A DNA stretch of 64,000 nt from Adiantum capillus-veneris (lineage: Eukaryota > Streptophyta > Polypodiopsida > Polypodiales > Pteridaceae): positions 86,039,525 to 86,103,524 of the forward strand of contig CM043958.1 of assembly GCA_014529385.2 (NCBI GenBank), given 5' to 3'. This document shows, one piece after another, positions 1 through 14,100 of this stretch. Under the pieces are notes generated by a model, which was given only the letters and a program-made list of their open reading frames with translations, was not told the origin of the DNA and searched no databases. Numbering within the stretch: the stretch's first letter is position 1; each line of letters opens with the position of its first letter. Made by a program: the position numbers and the translations under genes.

Positions 1-1006
1 AACAGGGTTCTCAATTGTTGTTCTCCCTATGGGGATACTGCCTCTGGTTTTACTACCTCTATAGGTAAAATCATTCATGGGAATCTCTATAGAATGATTT
101 TTTTACGTCTCTATCAATTGGTATACTAATGATGCTTTAGGGGTTGCTCCCTTGTATAGGGACCCTATGTTAATGTTTTGGCTTGCCATTGATCATTACA
201 TAATGGCGTGGTGTTTCTGGTTGCAAGCAGAATATGCCATGTACTCGTTTTTTAGCCTATGGTCGATGTTTTATAATGATGTTTTTTAGCCATAGACTAG
301 CATGTAGATTTTCAAACATGGCCTTAACATATGGGTTTTTCTAAGCATTGGTCAATAATTTACACCTCTAGATTATGGTTTCTAGAGAGATATAGCCAAA
401 TATTGATACTTTACATCTCTTATAAGGATGTTTTCTCATCCGAAATATTGTTTCCGAGATACTATTTCAAAAACATCTTATTGGTAAAAATGTGATGGTG
501 CTTTTTTTTGGAGTGCAAGGCTATCAATGAGAAGTTTGCACTAACCCTGCGAGTTGTATGTAAGTTTACACCGAAAGGTTGTTGGGTTTAAGGATAACAT
601 GTCCTATAATTGTGTACTAGTTGGTTTCCTTGAGTAGCATTACAATTTTGTTTTCTAAAATAAAGGAGTTATGCTCCTGGCCATGATCCAACAATTGTGT
701 TTTACAAGCTAAATCCATGTGCCTTTTTCCATATTATCTTATTAACTTTGTGAAAGAAATGCATAAGGAAATTATAATTCTTGGATGATAATACTAGAGG
801 AATCTCACATGGTTTTGATAGAGTTTTGATGAAGTAGACATTTGAATATTAAGTTGCTTAAGAATAAAAAATATTGTCCTTTAAAAATGCTTGAATAGCA
901 AATCTAGGAATTTGGGTGACATCTATAACAAGTAGTCTGTTGGAGCCTCTAAAATGAATAAAAGACTTACGAATAGGTGTTGTTTTCTTTGTATGGATGC
1001 AGGTGA

Positions 1007-1045
<39 letters not shown>

Positions 1046-2231
1046 AGATGGTTGTTGTTCAAAACAAATTAAAGATATGCAACTTATGGATAAACACATT
1101 TCTCTTGGATAAAATTTCATTCACTCTTGAACAAAATCTGAAAGCTACTAGAGTTTTTTATACAAATTTGTTATCATCTCTCAGTTGTCATTTGAAGCTG
1201 TTCAAATGTGGTTATCTTTAGTAAATGTAAATAAGTAAACACACACACCCCTTTTTTTTTAGTAATGTCACACACGCTCACACACTCGAGAGTGTAAAGA
1301 GTGTTGGATGCTAAAAATGAAAGTCCCCAACATTTTGCAAACAAAGAGGCTTATTCTTTTTCTTCGAGGAAAAAAAAATGTCCCATAGATACGCATCATG
1401 GAATATATAATGCATATCTAAAATTGTTCTACGAAGTATGAGCTAGCAATTAATAGAAAAAACTAACGTCCTTTTCATGATTATCCTTTCTACCCCACCA
1501 AAAACACTACATTCTGAATGTCTGTTACATGTGTCTCAAAAACTTATCTTCATTTGAAAGTCATTCTCTTCACTTGCATAGTGCTTGACTAGTATTCATT
1601 TTGGATGTCCTTTTTCATTATCCTTATGCCTTGAAGATGCTAATACAAATATCAATTATGTGCCAAAAAAAGGAGGAAATGATTCGTCGAGATGTCAAGG
1701 ACCGAGAGCACTAGCAATTTTGATGACTAGGGAACGAGGAATAATAAGCTTCCAGTGTTCTAGACAAAGAATACCATTTTCTATAAAGCTATAATACCTC
1801 CTTCAGAAATTGTCGGTTGCCATTATGTTCAAGCTTTGGCTTACTGCTCAATATAGAGGTGATTTACCAGTGGATTACAAGGGTACAATCAAAATCCTCC
1901 GGGAGCAGTTTATGCGTGAGCCTTGCTCAGGATCATCTATGCCCAACTCGTTTCATTCCAACTCATTAGCATTCTTCCGTTGAACTACCTAGCATCAATC
2001 TTGCCGATGTTGGACTCCCTTTACCCTCCAGAGCAACTTAATGAGCTGTTCTTGCAATGGGCCATCAACAGACATCTCCATCATCATGAACTTCAAGAAG
2101 TAACCCATCTAACCTCTGCGTAACATAGAAAGCTCTCTTTGATCCCCATGGTACAAGAGAACAAAACAGCAGTTGGCTATCAAAATGATGTGTTAAAACC
2201 ATCTGATAAGCTTGCTCACTCTAGTGCTGAC
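1..2231. other. 3' flank of the CwfJ gene; no gene recognised
   Basis: AT-rich sequence with short ORFs only. The plus-strand ORFs between 1923 and 2656 lie antisense to exon 9 and intron 8 and have no recognisable product. The first part of the interval below 2232 presumably carries the 3' UTR, but I could not assign a polyadenylation site. Confidence 0.5.
1011..1043. repeat. (CT)n microsatellite
   Basis: About 16 uninterrupted CT dinucleotides. Confidence 0.97.
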
Positions 2232-5200
2232 TCAAACACTTCCATGGGTGCTGAAGTCTTTCTTAAACTTCTCGGTCAATGCTCTCTCTTCATCTTTGCT
2301 CAGCTTGCAAGCTCTCCAATCGCTTCGCTCTGGTACTCCAAGAATTTTTGCACAAACCTACACAGCCAACAGACCAAAGCCAAGAAAAGACATGCCATCA
2401 CTCAAGAGCTTGAAAAAGTGCTTGTCACATGACATCATTATCAACTACACATAAATGTCGAGCATACTGGGCCTCAAGCCAAATGCAAAAGATTGAGCAC
2501 TTCCTGCTTCAGCTTAACCCAAAAACTCCTTCAAAAGTTGGTCCTATCATCTTATGGCTTGATCTTCCTCAACAAGATGGGGGAAAACCGCAGGATCCGA
2601 AATTCACCTTCTATCCAGATGATATTATGACCCTAGCAGCTGAAAGATTCCTCTGAAAGAGCCATATTGGCTTCGAACATACAAACATTTCTTTAATGGT
2701 TGCAACACAAAACAATTCCATGCTCACCTCTCAAGGCTTACGAGTAAAACATTCATCTACCATTGTATCGTTCCTAACCCTCTATTAATGTACCGAATGC
2801 AATATTGAATAAAGGTTAGGAATGATGTACAGTAGTACATGTATGTAAAGAACTGCCCCACATTGACTGCTTATAATTTTCCAACTACGTCGCCTTCATA
2901 CACTACCCTCAATCACCTCTAAAATGGACTTCTCATTTTTCAAGTTTCAATAAGTCGCTGCTGCTGAGTTGAGCCTTGATGCATAATCTAGCTGAAAGGA
3001 ATTCATAAAGCCCAGAATTGAGGATGATTTCTAAAGCATTTCCGGTCTGCATTGAAGCCTCTCAAGTGACAAATGTATCATACAACAATTATCTATACTG
3101 CAGCTAAGAACAGTCATGCAGAATCTGACTCTCCACCAGAAACAAGGAAACCACCAAAATGCAATGGGTGTACCTCACGACCAAATTGGATAGGTATGTT
3201 CTCTCCAGAGTCAAGCACATGCACCAGTATAGTTCCTTCAGGAAGCTCCACAAGGAAGTAGTTCTCTCCTTCTACATGGCTCTTCACAGCTTCTTGAGTA
3301 CCCAGATCATCTTCTTCTGCTTAGAAAATAAAGAGAATGTCAAAAGACTATTCATAAGTAAATAACCTTTTCAGTGGACCGCAACTATCAAACACCTAAA
3401 CTGCCACACACTCACCAGGAGGAATAACATGGAAGGAGAAGTCTGCCTCTTTTGCTGCTAACACAAAACCACTTCTCACTTGAGAGGACTTGGATAAGGG
3501 GATTGGAACAACCTGCTCATCATTGAGTATGTAGGTGACAAAGCTCACTTCTATTCTTGTTAATGGAAAGAAAGAAAACAAATTAATTGCACCTGTAAAT
3601 GAGCATGAGTTCCTCCTTTGAACTGAACGCATCGTTCAAAGATCGCTAAGGTCTTTCCCTGGATTTTGTAAAGTTTTCGTAGCGCTCTTTTGTACTTGCT
3701 AAGCTCATCTGCACCAGGTTTAGACAAAAAGAGCATGGAAGAAGAGTGCTCGACGGGCAGCAAGAGCACATGGCCATCTACAAGACCACCTTTTGCCATA
3801 GCACAATAGCAGTAATCTCCCACATCAACCACTAAATCTGTGTCCACATTTGGGCTTGCAAGACAAAACCAGCATGGAGTTGAGGAGCGAGCTCCCATGT
3901 CACCAGTGTTTGCTTTGTCCTCATCCAGGCTATGACGAAACTTACAATCAGAGCCCCTGGAACATTTGCCTTTGGTCACAAAATCAAAACAGGCTCCCTT
4001 CACCATAGGCTTCTCGGTGCTCCTCTCATGCTGGAAGTTGCAAACATCGCCACGAGAACAGGAACCCTTCATCAAAAACTCAAAACAAACTCTGTCGCCA
4101 CCACCAGCACCTGCTCTCTGTGATTTGTTGTTTGGAGCAGCATATCTCCAATACTGACCGTCAGTATCTGGTAGGGGAGCAGGGGGCCTTGAATTTGAGA
4201 GAGCCTTACTAGTATTTTTACTAGGAGGAGCTGCATAAGGAGATTTAGTTGTGTTGAGAGGTTGCTGAGTAAGCTCGTTTACAGCCATAGAAGCTGAAGG
4301 GGTAAGAGAGAGAGCATGCAGAAATTTCTGAAATGACAAAACAAAACTAGAGTTGAAAGGCTGAAGCCCTACAACTTAAAATATGCTCAGATGATGTTTA
4401 AATTCTAAGAGGCTAGAAAGTAAGAGTTGAACCTGCTTCTTCGCATTCCCAACAGCTGCAAGCCCCACAAAACGAGTGACATGCAAGGCATTCTCATTGC
4501 AATAGGGATCACGAGCATAGAAAAACCCTTCTGTTCCAGCAATGTGGTACCTATTATACAAGATATCTCTCAGTAAAGGCCAATGCTCCTTTTGGTTGAT
4601 TGAACAGGCTAGTTTCAAATTACATGTTTCAAAGACAGGTATATCAAATTTGAAAGACTTGAGAGCGAGTGTTCTATAAAAAAGGCCACCTCCCCCTACT
4701 TCCATCCCAGATTCCATTGCAAAATCTAGCATGTTGCATACTGGTTTTATGAGGGATCAAGAGACGCGAAGGTAACCAAAAGTCAGTGACTTTCGTTTCT
4801 AGCTGGAGCAATGGAGGCAAAAGTGTGAGTGTAAGAAAGGACAAAAAACTAACCGATGAAAATACAGAGCCCCCGTTGCATTCCAAGGGAGATACAATGG
4901 AAATGAGCGAATATGTAGTCAAGGAAAACAGTGAACAATGTGAAAAGCCCATGTATTTATCAGGATAGAGGACTTACCGAGGTTTAAGCTCTGCAACTAA
5001 TTCTCCAACAATGGATGAACCCACAGTTGAAGACTCTAGCTCTGCGGGTCCTGAAACCCCATTGAGTATCCCTTGTGGCCATTCATTTGTAAAGCTAGTT
5101 AAACGATCACAAATGCGTAAAAGTAATAACAAGTAAAAAAACTAAAAAGATTTTAAAAAACCTAGAAAGATCAAACGTAGCAACCAAAACAAGGATATGA

Positions 5201-8200
5201 TAAAAACAAATCATTTATATCTGATTCATCTGCAAAAGCACGGAGGGCATCCACATCATCTTCATGAAATGTGCCATGTGACTGTGCTCCTGGAGCATCT
5301 TGATAGACTGATGCCACATATTTTCCTGCCAGGTAAGCCACTCGGAGACCTGCACAAGTTAAAAACTTGGTGTCAGGTGTCAGCAACGACCACGCAGATC
5401 TCATTTTGTGATGCTACTCATGGCAAAGCCTCCTTGTGTTGCTTGGCTTAAAATCAACCAACAGCTAAATTTAAAGCAACGGAAACATCTGGTTACCTTG
5501 GAGATGAAGAATACCACTGCCTTTCAGCCAGTAAAGATTTTTACACAGAGGAATTCCCTCAATAAGACCACTCTCTTTTGCTTTCAGTTTTGCGGCCGAT
5601 AATACCACCCCCGCAGCTTGACCATAATCTCCTATAAAATACGTGGGTAACGGAATTTCATGGTTACCCTCCACAAACTGCTTGACTTCATCAATGTGAC
5701 TTGAGTCATCTGGAAAGAATTGTCCGACACAAAAAAGGGCATCAAATGGCCCGTTTGCCTTGTTAACCTGGCATGACAAAACAGATGCAAGGAGTTCCTT
5801 AGTATGAACATCGCGTGATCTTTAAGAATTCAGAAAAAAAATGCTTTACTGCATATAGTTTTCTTGTTGCAAAGAATACTTGTAGACACAACAAAATTCC
5901 TTATCATTGATCAATACAGATGACGACAAATATTTCATATAATACTATGTTTATGTTTTTGTGGTACATAGAACACTTGAAGTTTGATCCCTGCCATTTG
6001 AGCATGCCCAATCTCCAATGGTCATCCCGTTCACCTTTGGCCTTGCTCATGCTCATGCCCTTTGTCCCTTATAGCTTGCCTTTAGTACTTAACCAATAAA
6101 ATGCAGAACGCCCCATTGTTATGAATCTCTTGCAAAGCATATACAGACCTATTGAACTTTGAGTCCAGTACACACTACGGGTACTGCTTGGAGCCAGACT
6201 TGCAACAGCAATTGTATTTGAGATTATCAATAATAAACAAATACTGCAAGGGGCGCCTAGTTGAGGGGCCAATCCATCTGGGAGTGGAACTCCATTACTC
6301 TGTGTCTCGTCTCAAATGTGAAGTCCTCTTTCTCTTCTGGTGGTTGAAGTGTTTGCAAATTTATTTCAGTTGTGCTAAAATCGGTTCCAGTTTTTATTTT
6401 ATGTTGGCACAGGGTGCCCTTCTGGTTACAATTGCACTTGCTGCACATTATGGATGGCCTGTTTATCCACTAGAAGTCGAGTCTCGTGATTTAGAGGAGG
6501 AAGTTTATGTGGAACAACCCCCTGGTTTTGTCATTGATGATTGGCAAGATCATGTCTTCAAGTTAAGGAAGGCACCGAAGGCTTAGTATTTGGTCTCAAA
6601 TAGGCACCCAGGGCTTGGTATCCAATATGGACAGCTTCCCCAGTTATTTGGGTTGTGCGGTCTCATGCAGATGCTAGCATTTATGTGCTTCTTAAAGATT
6701 GTGATGGTGTTATTTGTATCATTATTTTGGATGTGGATGATATCACTGTCTCAGGTTCAAAGGCTTTTATCGGTTGGTGAAAACTTACATCTACCTTTGC
6801 TATGACAAACCTTGGATGGTTGCATTATTTTCAGTCCTGTGCTGGCCTTTTTTTATCTCATAAGAAGTATGTTAAACAATTGTAGTTTCATTTATTGTCC
6901 TATAGATACGGATTCCAAGTTATCCAAGGATGATACTACTCCTTTGGTGGATGCTGCAGAGTAAAGGCAACTTATTAGTTCTCTCTTGTTCTTGGTTAAC
7001 ACTTGGCTCGATATTTGCTACGACATGCGTATCTTGGGCCAATTTTCTAGTCAGCCTCATCTCTCCCATTGGCATGAAGCATCGAGTACTTTGATATGCT
7101 TGTAGCACGGCATTCACTACACTGGCGGAGATATTCTTGTTAGTCAATGATTCTGAATTGGCTAATTGTGTTGACATACTAGAGATGCACTACTGGTTAT
7201 TCCTCTTTCTCTCGTAATTCTCTCATTCCAAATCAAGGAGCAATGATCATCATGGCACGATGCAAGAAGATTTACAAGACATGTTGGTTAGGAACAAACC
7301 ATGGACAATGAGCTTGGAAACCAAGCAAAACTCCCCATCTTCGTTTAAAAATCCTCAAACCTCTATTTGCTCTAGGCATAATGCATGTGCGTCAGGATAA
7401 CTCTGGCTTTGATACTTATGGGCCCATCTGAACCTCAAAAAGAAAAAGGAAACTGAAAGTGCACACTATCTAGTATGATGTTGGAACGAAGTTGTGGGCA
7501 AAGCACCCATTTTGCCACAAGGGCACAACCTAAGGACAGATGAGACAATGACCAATGCCACGGCTTGCGCCCAATGAGATGCAAAACTGGAGTGAGCCGC
7601 TGATAAGAGGAAACTGATAGAGTTTCATATTCTGTCCGGTGGTGGCTCCAGTATCTCCCACCAACAGATTAGGGACTGAGGACTGTTTTGTGGTTGTGCC
7701 CGGTTTGTTTTGGACGTGCAGTTTGTAAAAGACTTGGACACTCCAAGTCAAGAATCAACCGCGACAGCACCAAATAACCACTTCAAAACAATTCACAAAT
7801 CACAATAGATTCGCACTGGCCCGGCGGAGTTCCGTGCCTAGAGATATTGGCCCCAAAGACTGGCGCCCCTTTCGGTATTTCTTTTTGTATTAATCAATCA
7901 TCAAAGTACAAGAGAGCGGTTAGGGTTTCACTCTCAGACTCTGCGTCCAAATGCTCTGAGAAGTGAGGCCCTCACCACTAATTTAAAGGTTACAAGGGAT
8001 GCCCAAAAGCAGAGCCCCAAAAGCTTTTAAAATCAAAAGCATCAGTTCTCTCTCTCTCTTAGAGAGTCTTTTCTCTTTTTTTTTATAAAAAAAAAAGCAA
8101 AAGCAAAATTCGCGTCGCTCATCATTTTCCAAAAAAAATATATATATATAATAATCCGCCTCCGCGATTTCCGGAAATTAGGGTTTTTGGCAAAATTTAG

Positions 8201-11082
8201 GGTTTGCAGGAATTTTAGGGTTTCTGGCAAAAATTAGGGTTTTTGCTGTCTGCCACGTCATCGCTTTGTGACATACCCCCCTCTTGAAATCATTATAATC
8301 GACCGCGATTACGCCTGCGAAACCGACAAAAGCCATAAACCGTCTTAGCAGACACTGACTGTTAGTACCTACGTACTAGGAACACACATCTAGCACATGT
8401 ACAAAATCGACAGTCACATCACACGACATCACAGGACATCACCAGACATCACAGGACATCACATGACATTCAACATTCATTCGGATCTTAGACCATGATT
8501 TATCGGCAATGTAGCTAGCAATCACATCTAGGTCCAATCGGGACCTCATCGATGTCCGATTGACTAACCCCTATTGCAACCATGTCTATTCGAGATCAAT
8601 CAGACCAAAATGCTGCAGTCATTTCGGCTATCAGTTCCTGCACTCACAAGAAGTCAAGAACAAAATCAGGAATTCCATTTCATAAAGTCATCCAGCAGAA
8701 TACTGTCAGCTCTCAGTATCCCTGAAGCTCAAAGAGACATCAGTGACTTTAGTATCAAAATCGAGGCATCTATTGACAAGGGAGCGGAGTAACTCCCCTC
8801 TTGTGCATCCCACTGCACCAGATCTTCGGCCAAGCTGAGTTCTGGGTTCCGTTTGGAGTAGACTATGCTAAACCAAAACATCGAGGTAAAGTTTCACAAT
8901 CCGAGGAGTATCTGCTAGGTCCTCCTCCATCCACTTCGCATCAAATGCAAGAAAGTTCTTGAACTTAACCAAGAACCGCCTTCGGACTTTACCTTTCTTC
9001 GTATCATTATGTGCCAAAATCTGTTCAGGAACAAGGATCTCCTCGTTTTCTTCCACTTCGGGTTGCTCATCAGGCTCCCCATCATCAAGCACATCACCCT
9101 TAACAGGGTTCAAGAGACTCACATGCAATGCATTATGAATCCTCCAAGTATCTAGCAGTTCCAATCGGAAGGAGACATCATTTATCTTGTCAGTAATCTG
9201 GAAAGGTCCGTAGTATCACATACTAAGCTTTGGAAAAAGCCTCTCCTTTCCCTTTTTCTTTCTTAGGTGTGCCTTCTCAAAAGTAAGAGCACCCAATCAT
9301 CCTCCTTCAGTTTCCAGTCGCGACTATGGCGATCCGCTGCCTTTTTCTGTCGTTCTTGAGACTTCTGTAAAGTCTCGCGAACCTTGGCAAAAGCCGTATC
9401 CAAATCTCGCGAATATTCATCCGCTTCAAACTTCTAATCTTTCGTGCTCAGGAAGGATGGAACCTTCGCAGCAGTTTCAACAATCTCTCATGGCGTCTTC
9501 CCCGTCGAAGAGTGTATCGTGTTATTGTAGGCAAATTCCACCAAAGGTAAGTTCTTTTCCCATTGAGTCTTCTGATGCGAGATACAAGACTTCAATAAAT
9601 CTAAAATCACTGAATTGGCAATCTCAGATTGCCCGTCAGTCTGCAAGTGGAACGATGACGAGAACTGCAACCGCGTGCCAATGTTCTCCCAAATTGCCTT
9701 CCAAAACAAACTCATAAATCTGGGGTCTCTGTCGGAGACAATCGTCTCAGGCGTGCCATGTAATCGGAAAATCATCGTGATCATTCTGTATTCTCAGGAG
9801 ATTAAAAAAAATGAAATCCATTTCAATATTTTCCCAGGGGCGGGTGGGTATGGGTAAAGGCTGTAACAATCTTCGTTGTGATCCCAGCCCGCATCTCCAG
9901 ATGCAGAGGGAGTCGACTGATCATTGCCTGAAGCCATAGGTGCCACGGAAAAAAATTTCGGGGATCGGATTTCCCGTAGAAGAGAAATCGGCCGTGCTCT
10001 GATACCACTGTAACAGACTTGGACACTCCAAGTCAAGAATCAACCGCGACAGCACCAAATAACCACTTCAAAACAATTCACAGATCACAATAGATTTGCA
10101 CTGGCCCGGCGGAGTTCCGTGCCTAGAGATATTGGCCCCAAAGACTGGCGCCCCTTTCGGTATTTCTTTTTGTATTAATCAATCATCAAAGTACAAGAGA
10201 GCGGTTAGGGTTTCACTCTCAGACTCTGCGTCCAGATGCTCTGAGAAGTGAGGCCCTCACCACTAATTTAAAGGTTACAAGGGATGCCCAAAAGCAGAGC
10301 CCCAAAAGCTTTTAAAATCAAAAGCATCAGTTCTCTCTCTCTCTTAGAGAGTCTTTTCTCTTTTTTTTATAAAAAAAAAGCAAAAGCAAAATTCGCGTCG
10401 CTCATCATTTTCCAAAAATAAAAAATAAAAATTATAATAATCCGCCTCCGCGATTTCCGGAAATTAGGGTTTTTGGCAAAATTTAGGGTTTGCAGGAATT
10501 TTAGGGTTTCTGGCAGAAATTAGGGTTTCTGCTGTCCGCCACGTCATCACTTTGTGACACAGTTGCAGACCTTGGATGCCAAGCAAGCTTCCATGAGGGA
10601 CCGTATCAACAAGATGCAAGAACTCCGACACGAGATACTTCATATGGGCAAGAGGATCAGTTCCGAGGACATGGCCATTCTGTTAGAGTTTGTCACCTCT
10701 TCGGCCGGTCCTGACAAAGCTGCTAGTGTCCCAGTATCTCCCAGGGGATGATCATAGGCAGTGAGGGCTGTTTTGTGGTTGTGCCCGGCCTATGTGAGGT
10801 AGTTTTCTCATTATCAGCCTGTTCCCACCATTGTTTTGCCCGCCCTGTATTACTGGTAGTGTCATATAGTTTACCAAGAATATAGTTTGCCTCTTGGTGG
10901 CCCCACGTCGGGGGCATTTTGTCCCAAACACCCCGTACCCTTGGTTTCCACCTACAAGCTTGTTTTAAGATTTTAGGGTCATGGGATTTTTATGGGGAGG
11001 TCATGCATTTTTTGTCATTCTTGTATAGGGAGGGGGTGCCCACCAATTGTAGCATCAACCATTAGAGCTTGCTAGCGTTTTG

Positions 11083-11118
<36 letters not shown>

Positions 11119-14100
11119 GATACCCACATCTTCACACCAGCTTCGGGTCGAGACTGTTAGATACAGTGGAGTACCAGTGAAACCGGCCCGTAGGGCGGTA
11201 GGCTTTTGCTTTCACCTGAAATTATTTACTTTAAACACACACAAAGAGAACATGCAAAGGAAACCTGCGACGGGAATTAACACTTGAGCACACACACGGC
11301 TCGAAAGTGTTAGGTGCAGCAGAATGAATGTTGTATTTTTCTCAAGATTAGTGATCTTTATTGCTCAAGGTTCCTTTTAGTTCTTAGGGAAGGAGAGAGC
11401 CTTCCGTCTTCTGGAGAGTGTTGTGATCACGAACAAAGTGAGTGGATATTGTGCGTGCAAGTGAATGAGACTGAGAGAAGGAGAGAAAAGAGATACAACA
11501 CCCGAGAGGTTGTAAAACCCTCCTCTGAAGGCCCCACTCTCGTCGGCGAGAGTGGTCTACTTTGATTGCACAAAGGTGTACAATGCGAATGCAATGGACT
11601 GATGCAATGGGACTATGCCGATGACGACGACGACTCGGTGGCTGAAATCTGTTGTCTTCTAACTGCTGATTTTCGTGGCTGATTCTAGGGCTGAAAATGA
11701 CTGTTTATGGCTGTCCTTAAGGGCTGAAAATGATGGGTCTGACGGGGGTCAAGTTGAGGTCAAAAACGCTGACTGTTGTACCTGTTTTGGCTGCATTTCC
11801 TGCTGTGGTTGAAGGCTGAAAAACGCTGTTCTTGAAGGCCTATTCCATGCTGAAAATCGCTGCAATGGCTGAGGTAACCATGCGGAGAAACATGCTACAA
11901 AATGCTGAAAACGCTGGTCTGGAAGGGGTCCTAATGCTGAACAAAAACGCTGGATGGATCTCGCTTGCTGGCGTTTTTGAATGGGCTGAACTGGCTGCCT
12001 TGGTGCTAATGGAAAAACGCCAAGATCTGGAGGGTGCTGGCGATGGTTACTGGGAATGGAACGCAAGGATCTGCTAGAAGAGAAAACGCCAAGGGATGGG
12101 AGAGGATGGCGATGGTCTAATGCCGAGGGAGGGGTACTGCTGAGAAGTTGCCTGTTGAGCGGGAAGCTCCTGCTGCCTCTTCTGCCAGAAAGTGCTAACT
12201 TGGGTTTGCTTATATATTAACTTAGCAAAATTGCCCTACCTACTTTTGTTGGAAAGTTACTTAAAAATAATAAGTGAAAATAACCAAAAATAGGAAAATA
12301 GGCTAAATGCACTGGAAAATTCCCCTAACTGATGCTAATGGATTCTGATGGGAATTTCGATGATCATGCTGTGTGCAACCGGAGGATATGCATCTATGCT
12401 AAGTGACTGGGCATACACGGTCTACGAATAGACTCACAAAAGTACTAGATCACTGCTAATCTAAACTGACTGGACTGACTAAACCCTGCTGTGGTGTAGC
12501 TTGTCCACGGACACATAGGGTTGGGATGTGTCACGTAACATCCCCTCCTTTTCAAAGTGAGGTACTGGTACCGAACGGTATGGCGTCGAGGGAGATCGCC
12601 AACAGCATCCGGAATCCTGGAAGGGACTCTTCGCCGGCCCACTCTGATGTGTGGGCCGTACGGTACTTGAACTTCATAAAGGTCTTCAACGCTTGCTTCT
12701 TTGGGCCGTGCCGAAAGCGACAAAGTCGTTTGAATCTCCTTTTTTGCGTCAACTTCGTCTAGAGATCTGCTTCTTCCGTCTTCAAGAATCTCCATGGTTG
12801 AAAATTCCTAAAACCATCTCCAACACAAAACCATGAACATACCCATTCCATGTAAAGTGAAGGAAAAAAATCGTGTCGTCTCTAAAGACTGTGTATGCAA
12901 TGTAGATGAACAGATAGACGGAGTGACAACCCGTTCATCAAACACATGCAAACAATGAGGTCGAATCTTTTTTGTTTGATCGAAATCAATCAACTGTGGC
13001 AAATCATAATGGAAATGCCCATGCTTGGTGCTCATACTATCATGTGCTCATTCAGAAACTGTGTCATGCCAAGGAAGAGACATAGAATGTGACTTCTTGA
13101 CATACAGACTTTTCAACTTTTTATGAAAATTCCGCATACATTCGTGTTCATCCATGAGAGAAACGTGCTCAACATACAATATGTCATGCCTAGGAAAAGG
13201 GATCACATAACGATGTTGACTAAAATACAGGAAACCTTCACGAATGAAACACTCGAACAATGCGTGCGTATCAATCATGCGAACACATAATACTTCCTGT
13301 AAGGGCTCTTTGGACCAAGGCTCAAGAGCCAAGATCGGTTCTTCTTGAATGATCGAATCGTCCTATGGGGGTTCTTTGGACCTCGACTCGAAAGTCAAGA
13401 TCAGATCTGTGTGACTGCTCGAATCTACAACGAGGTTAGCTTCACTAGAAAAAGCATCCACTAACACATCATCCTTGTGAACAATCACATCATCTTCATG
13501 CAACTCATCATGCTTGTGAGAAATCACATCTTGATCATGCAAATCATCACGCTTGCCATTGTCATCCAAATCATCATGCAAATCATTATCCTTCAAATCC
13601 TCATGCTTCTCATAATCATGCAAATCCTATGTATCATGTTGTGGAGAAAAAGAGATTGAGAGAATCTCCTTATCCCGTATCCTATCAACCTTGTCCTGCA
13701 TAGTAGCAATGAGAGATGGAGAAGGAGCAATGTCCTCTCCATGAATGACAATAGGAGAATCACTGTCGGCATTGAGAGTTATAGTGTTAGCCGTAAATTT
13801 CATGAGAGCGTTATTATCACGAAACCATCGAGTGCCTAAAATCATATCACATCCTCAGAGAGGAGAAACAACATATCTTCTAGTGAAGGCAGTCTGTTGA
13901 ATTGCAAACAACACATCAAGGCATTCCTCGATGATGAGAGCGTCCATACCGGGACGAAAGCCAGAGACCTCGATAGAAGATCTCGGACTAACCTCGAGGC
14001 GGGCTCTCTCAACAAGAGAGGAATTGATCACATCATGCATACTACCTGGGTCAAACAATATGACAAAACGGTGCCCCGACGTACGACCATAACATTTAAT

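Larger units (their letters stand above)
7724..10559 (-). mobile_element. Retroelement 1: internally deleted Ty3/gypsy chromovirus with both LTRs
   Basis: Two LTRs of about 550 bp flank a 1.7-kb interior. The 5-bp target duplication CAGTT at 7719-7723 and 10560-10564 is perfect, so the ends are firm. Orientation is minus. The PBS TGGTATCAGAGC (9996-10007) abuts the 5' LTR and a purine tract (AAGAGGGGGGTA) abuts the 3' LTR at 8274. The interior keeps a gag start (minus strand from about 9930, MASGNDQSTPSASG) fused to the integrase end and chromodomain; protease, RT and RNase H are deleted. It could only have moved with proteins from a complete relative. Confidence 0.93.

Noticed and set aside
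858-1120. Arg/Glu repeat proteins on the minus strand
   Set aside because: Translation of the (GA)n strand of a microsatellite; the same holds near 38100.
1923-2656. Series of plus-strand ORFs as a separate gene
   Set aside because: They overlap exon 9 and intron 8 of the minus-strand CwfJ gene, switch frame and match nothing I recognise; exon 9 explains the openness in part.
3114-3173. Exon 8 ending by read-through to the TGA near 3114
   Set aside because: It would lose the conserved C-terminal DWRAC segment, which is found intact in exon 9 behind a good acceptor.
5199-5207. GT-AG splice for intron 3
   Set aside because: The available GT sites are weak and give a shortened, altered junction, whereas the AT-AC junction gives the family sequence exactly.
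13363-13623. His/Asp repeat ORF as a metal-binding gene
   Set aside because: It is in frame with the gag-protease frame of retroelement 2 and inside that element.
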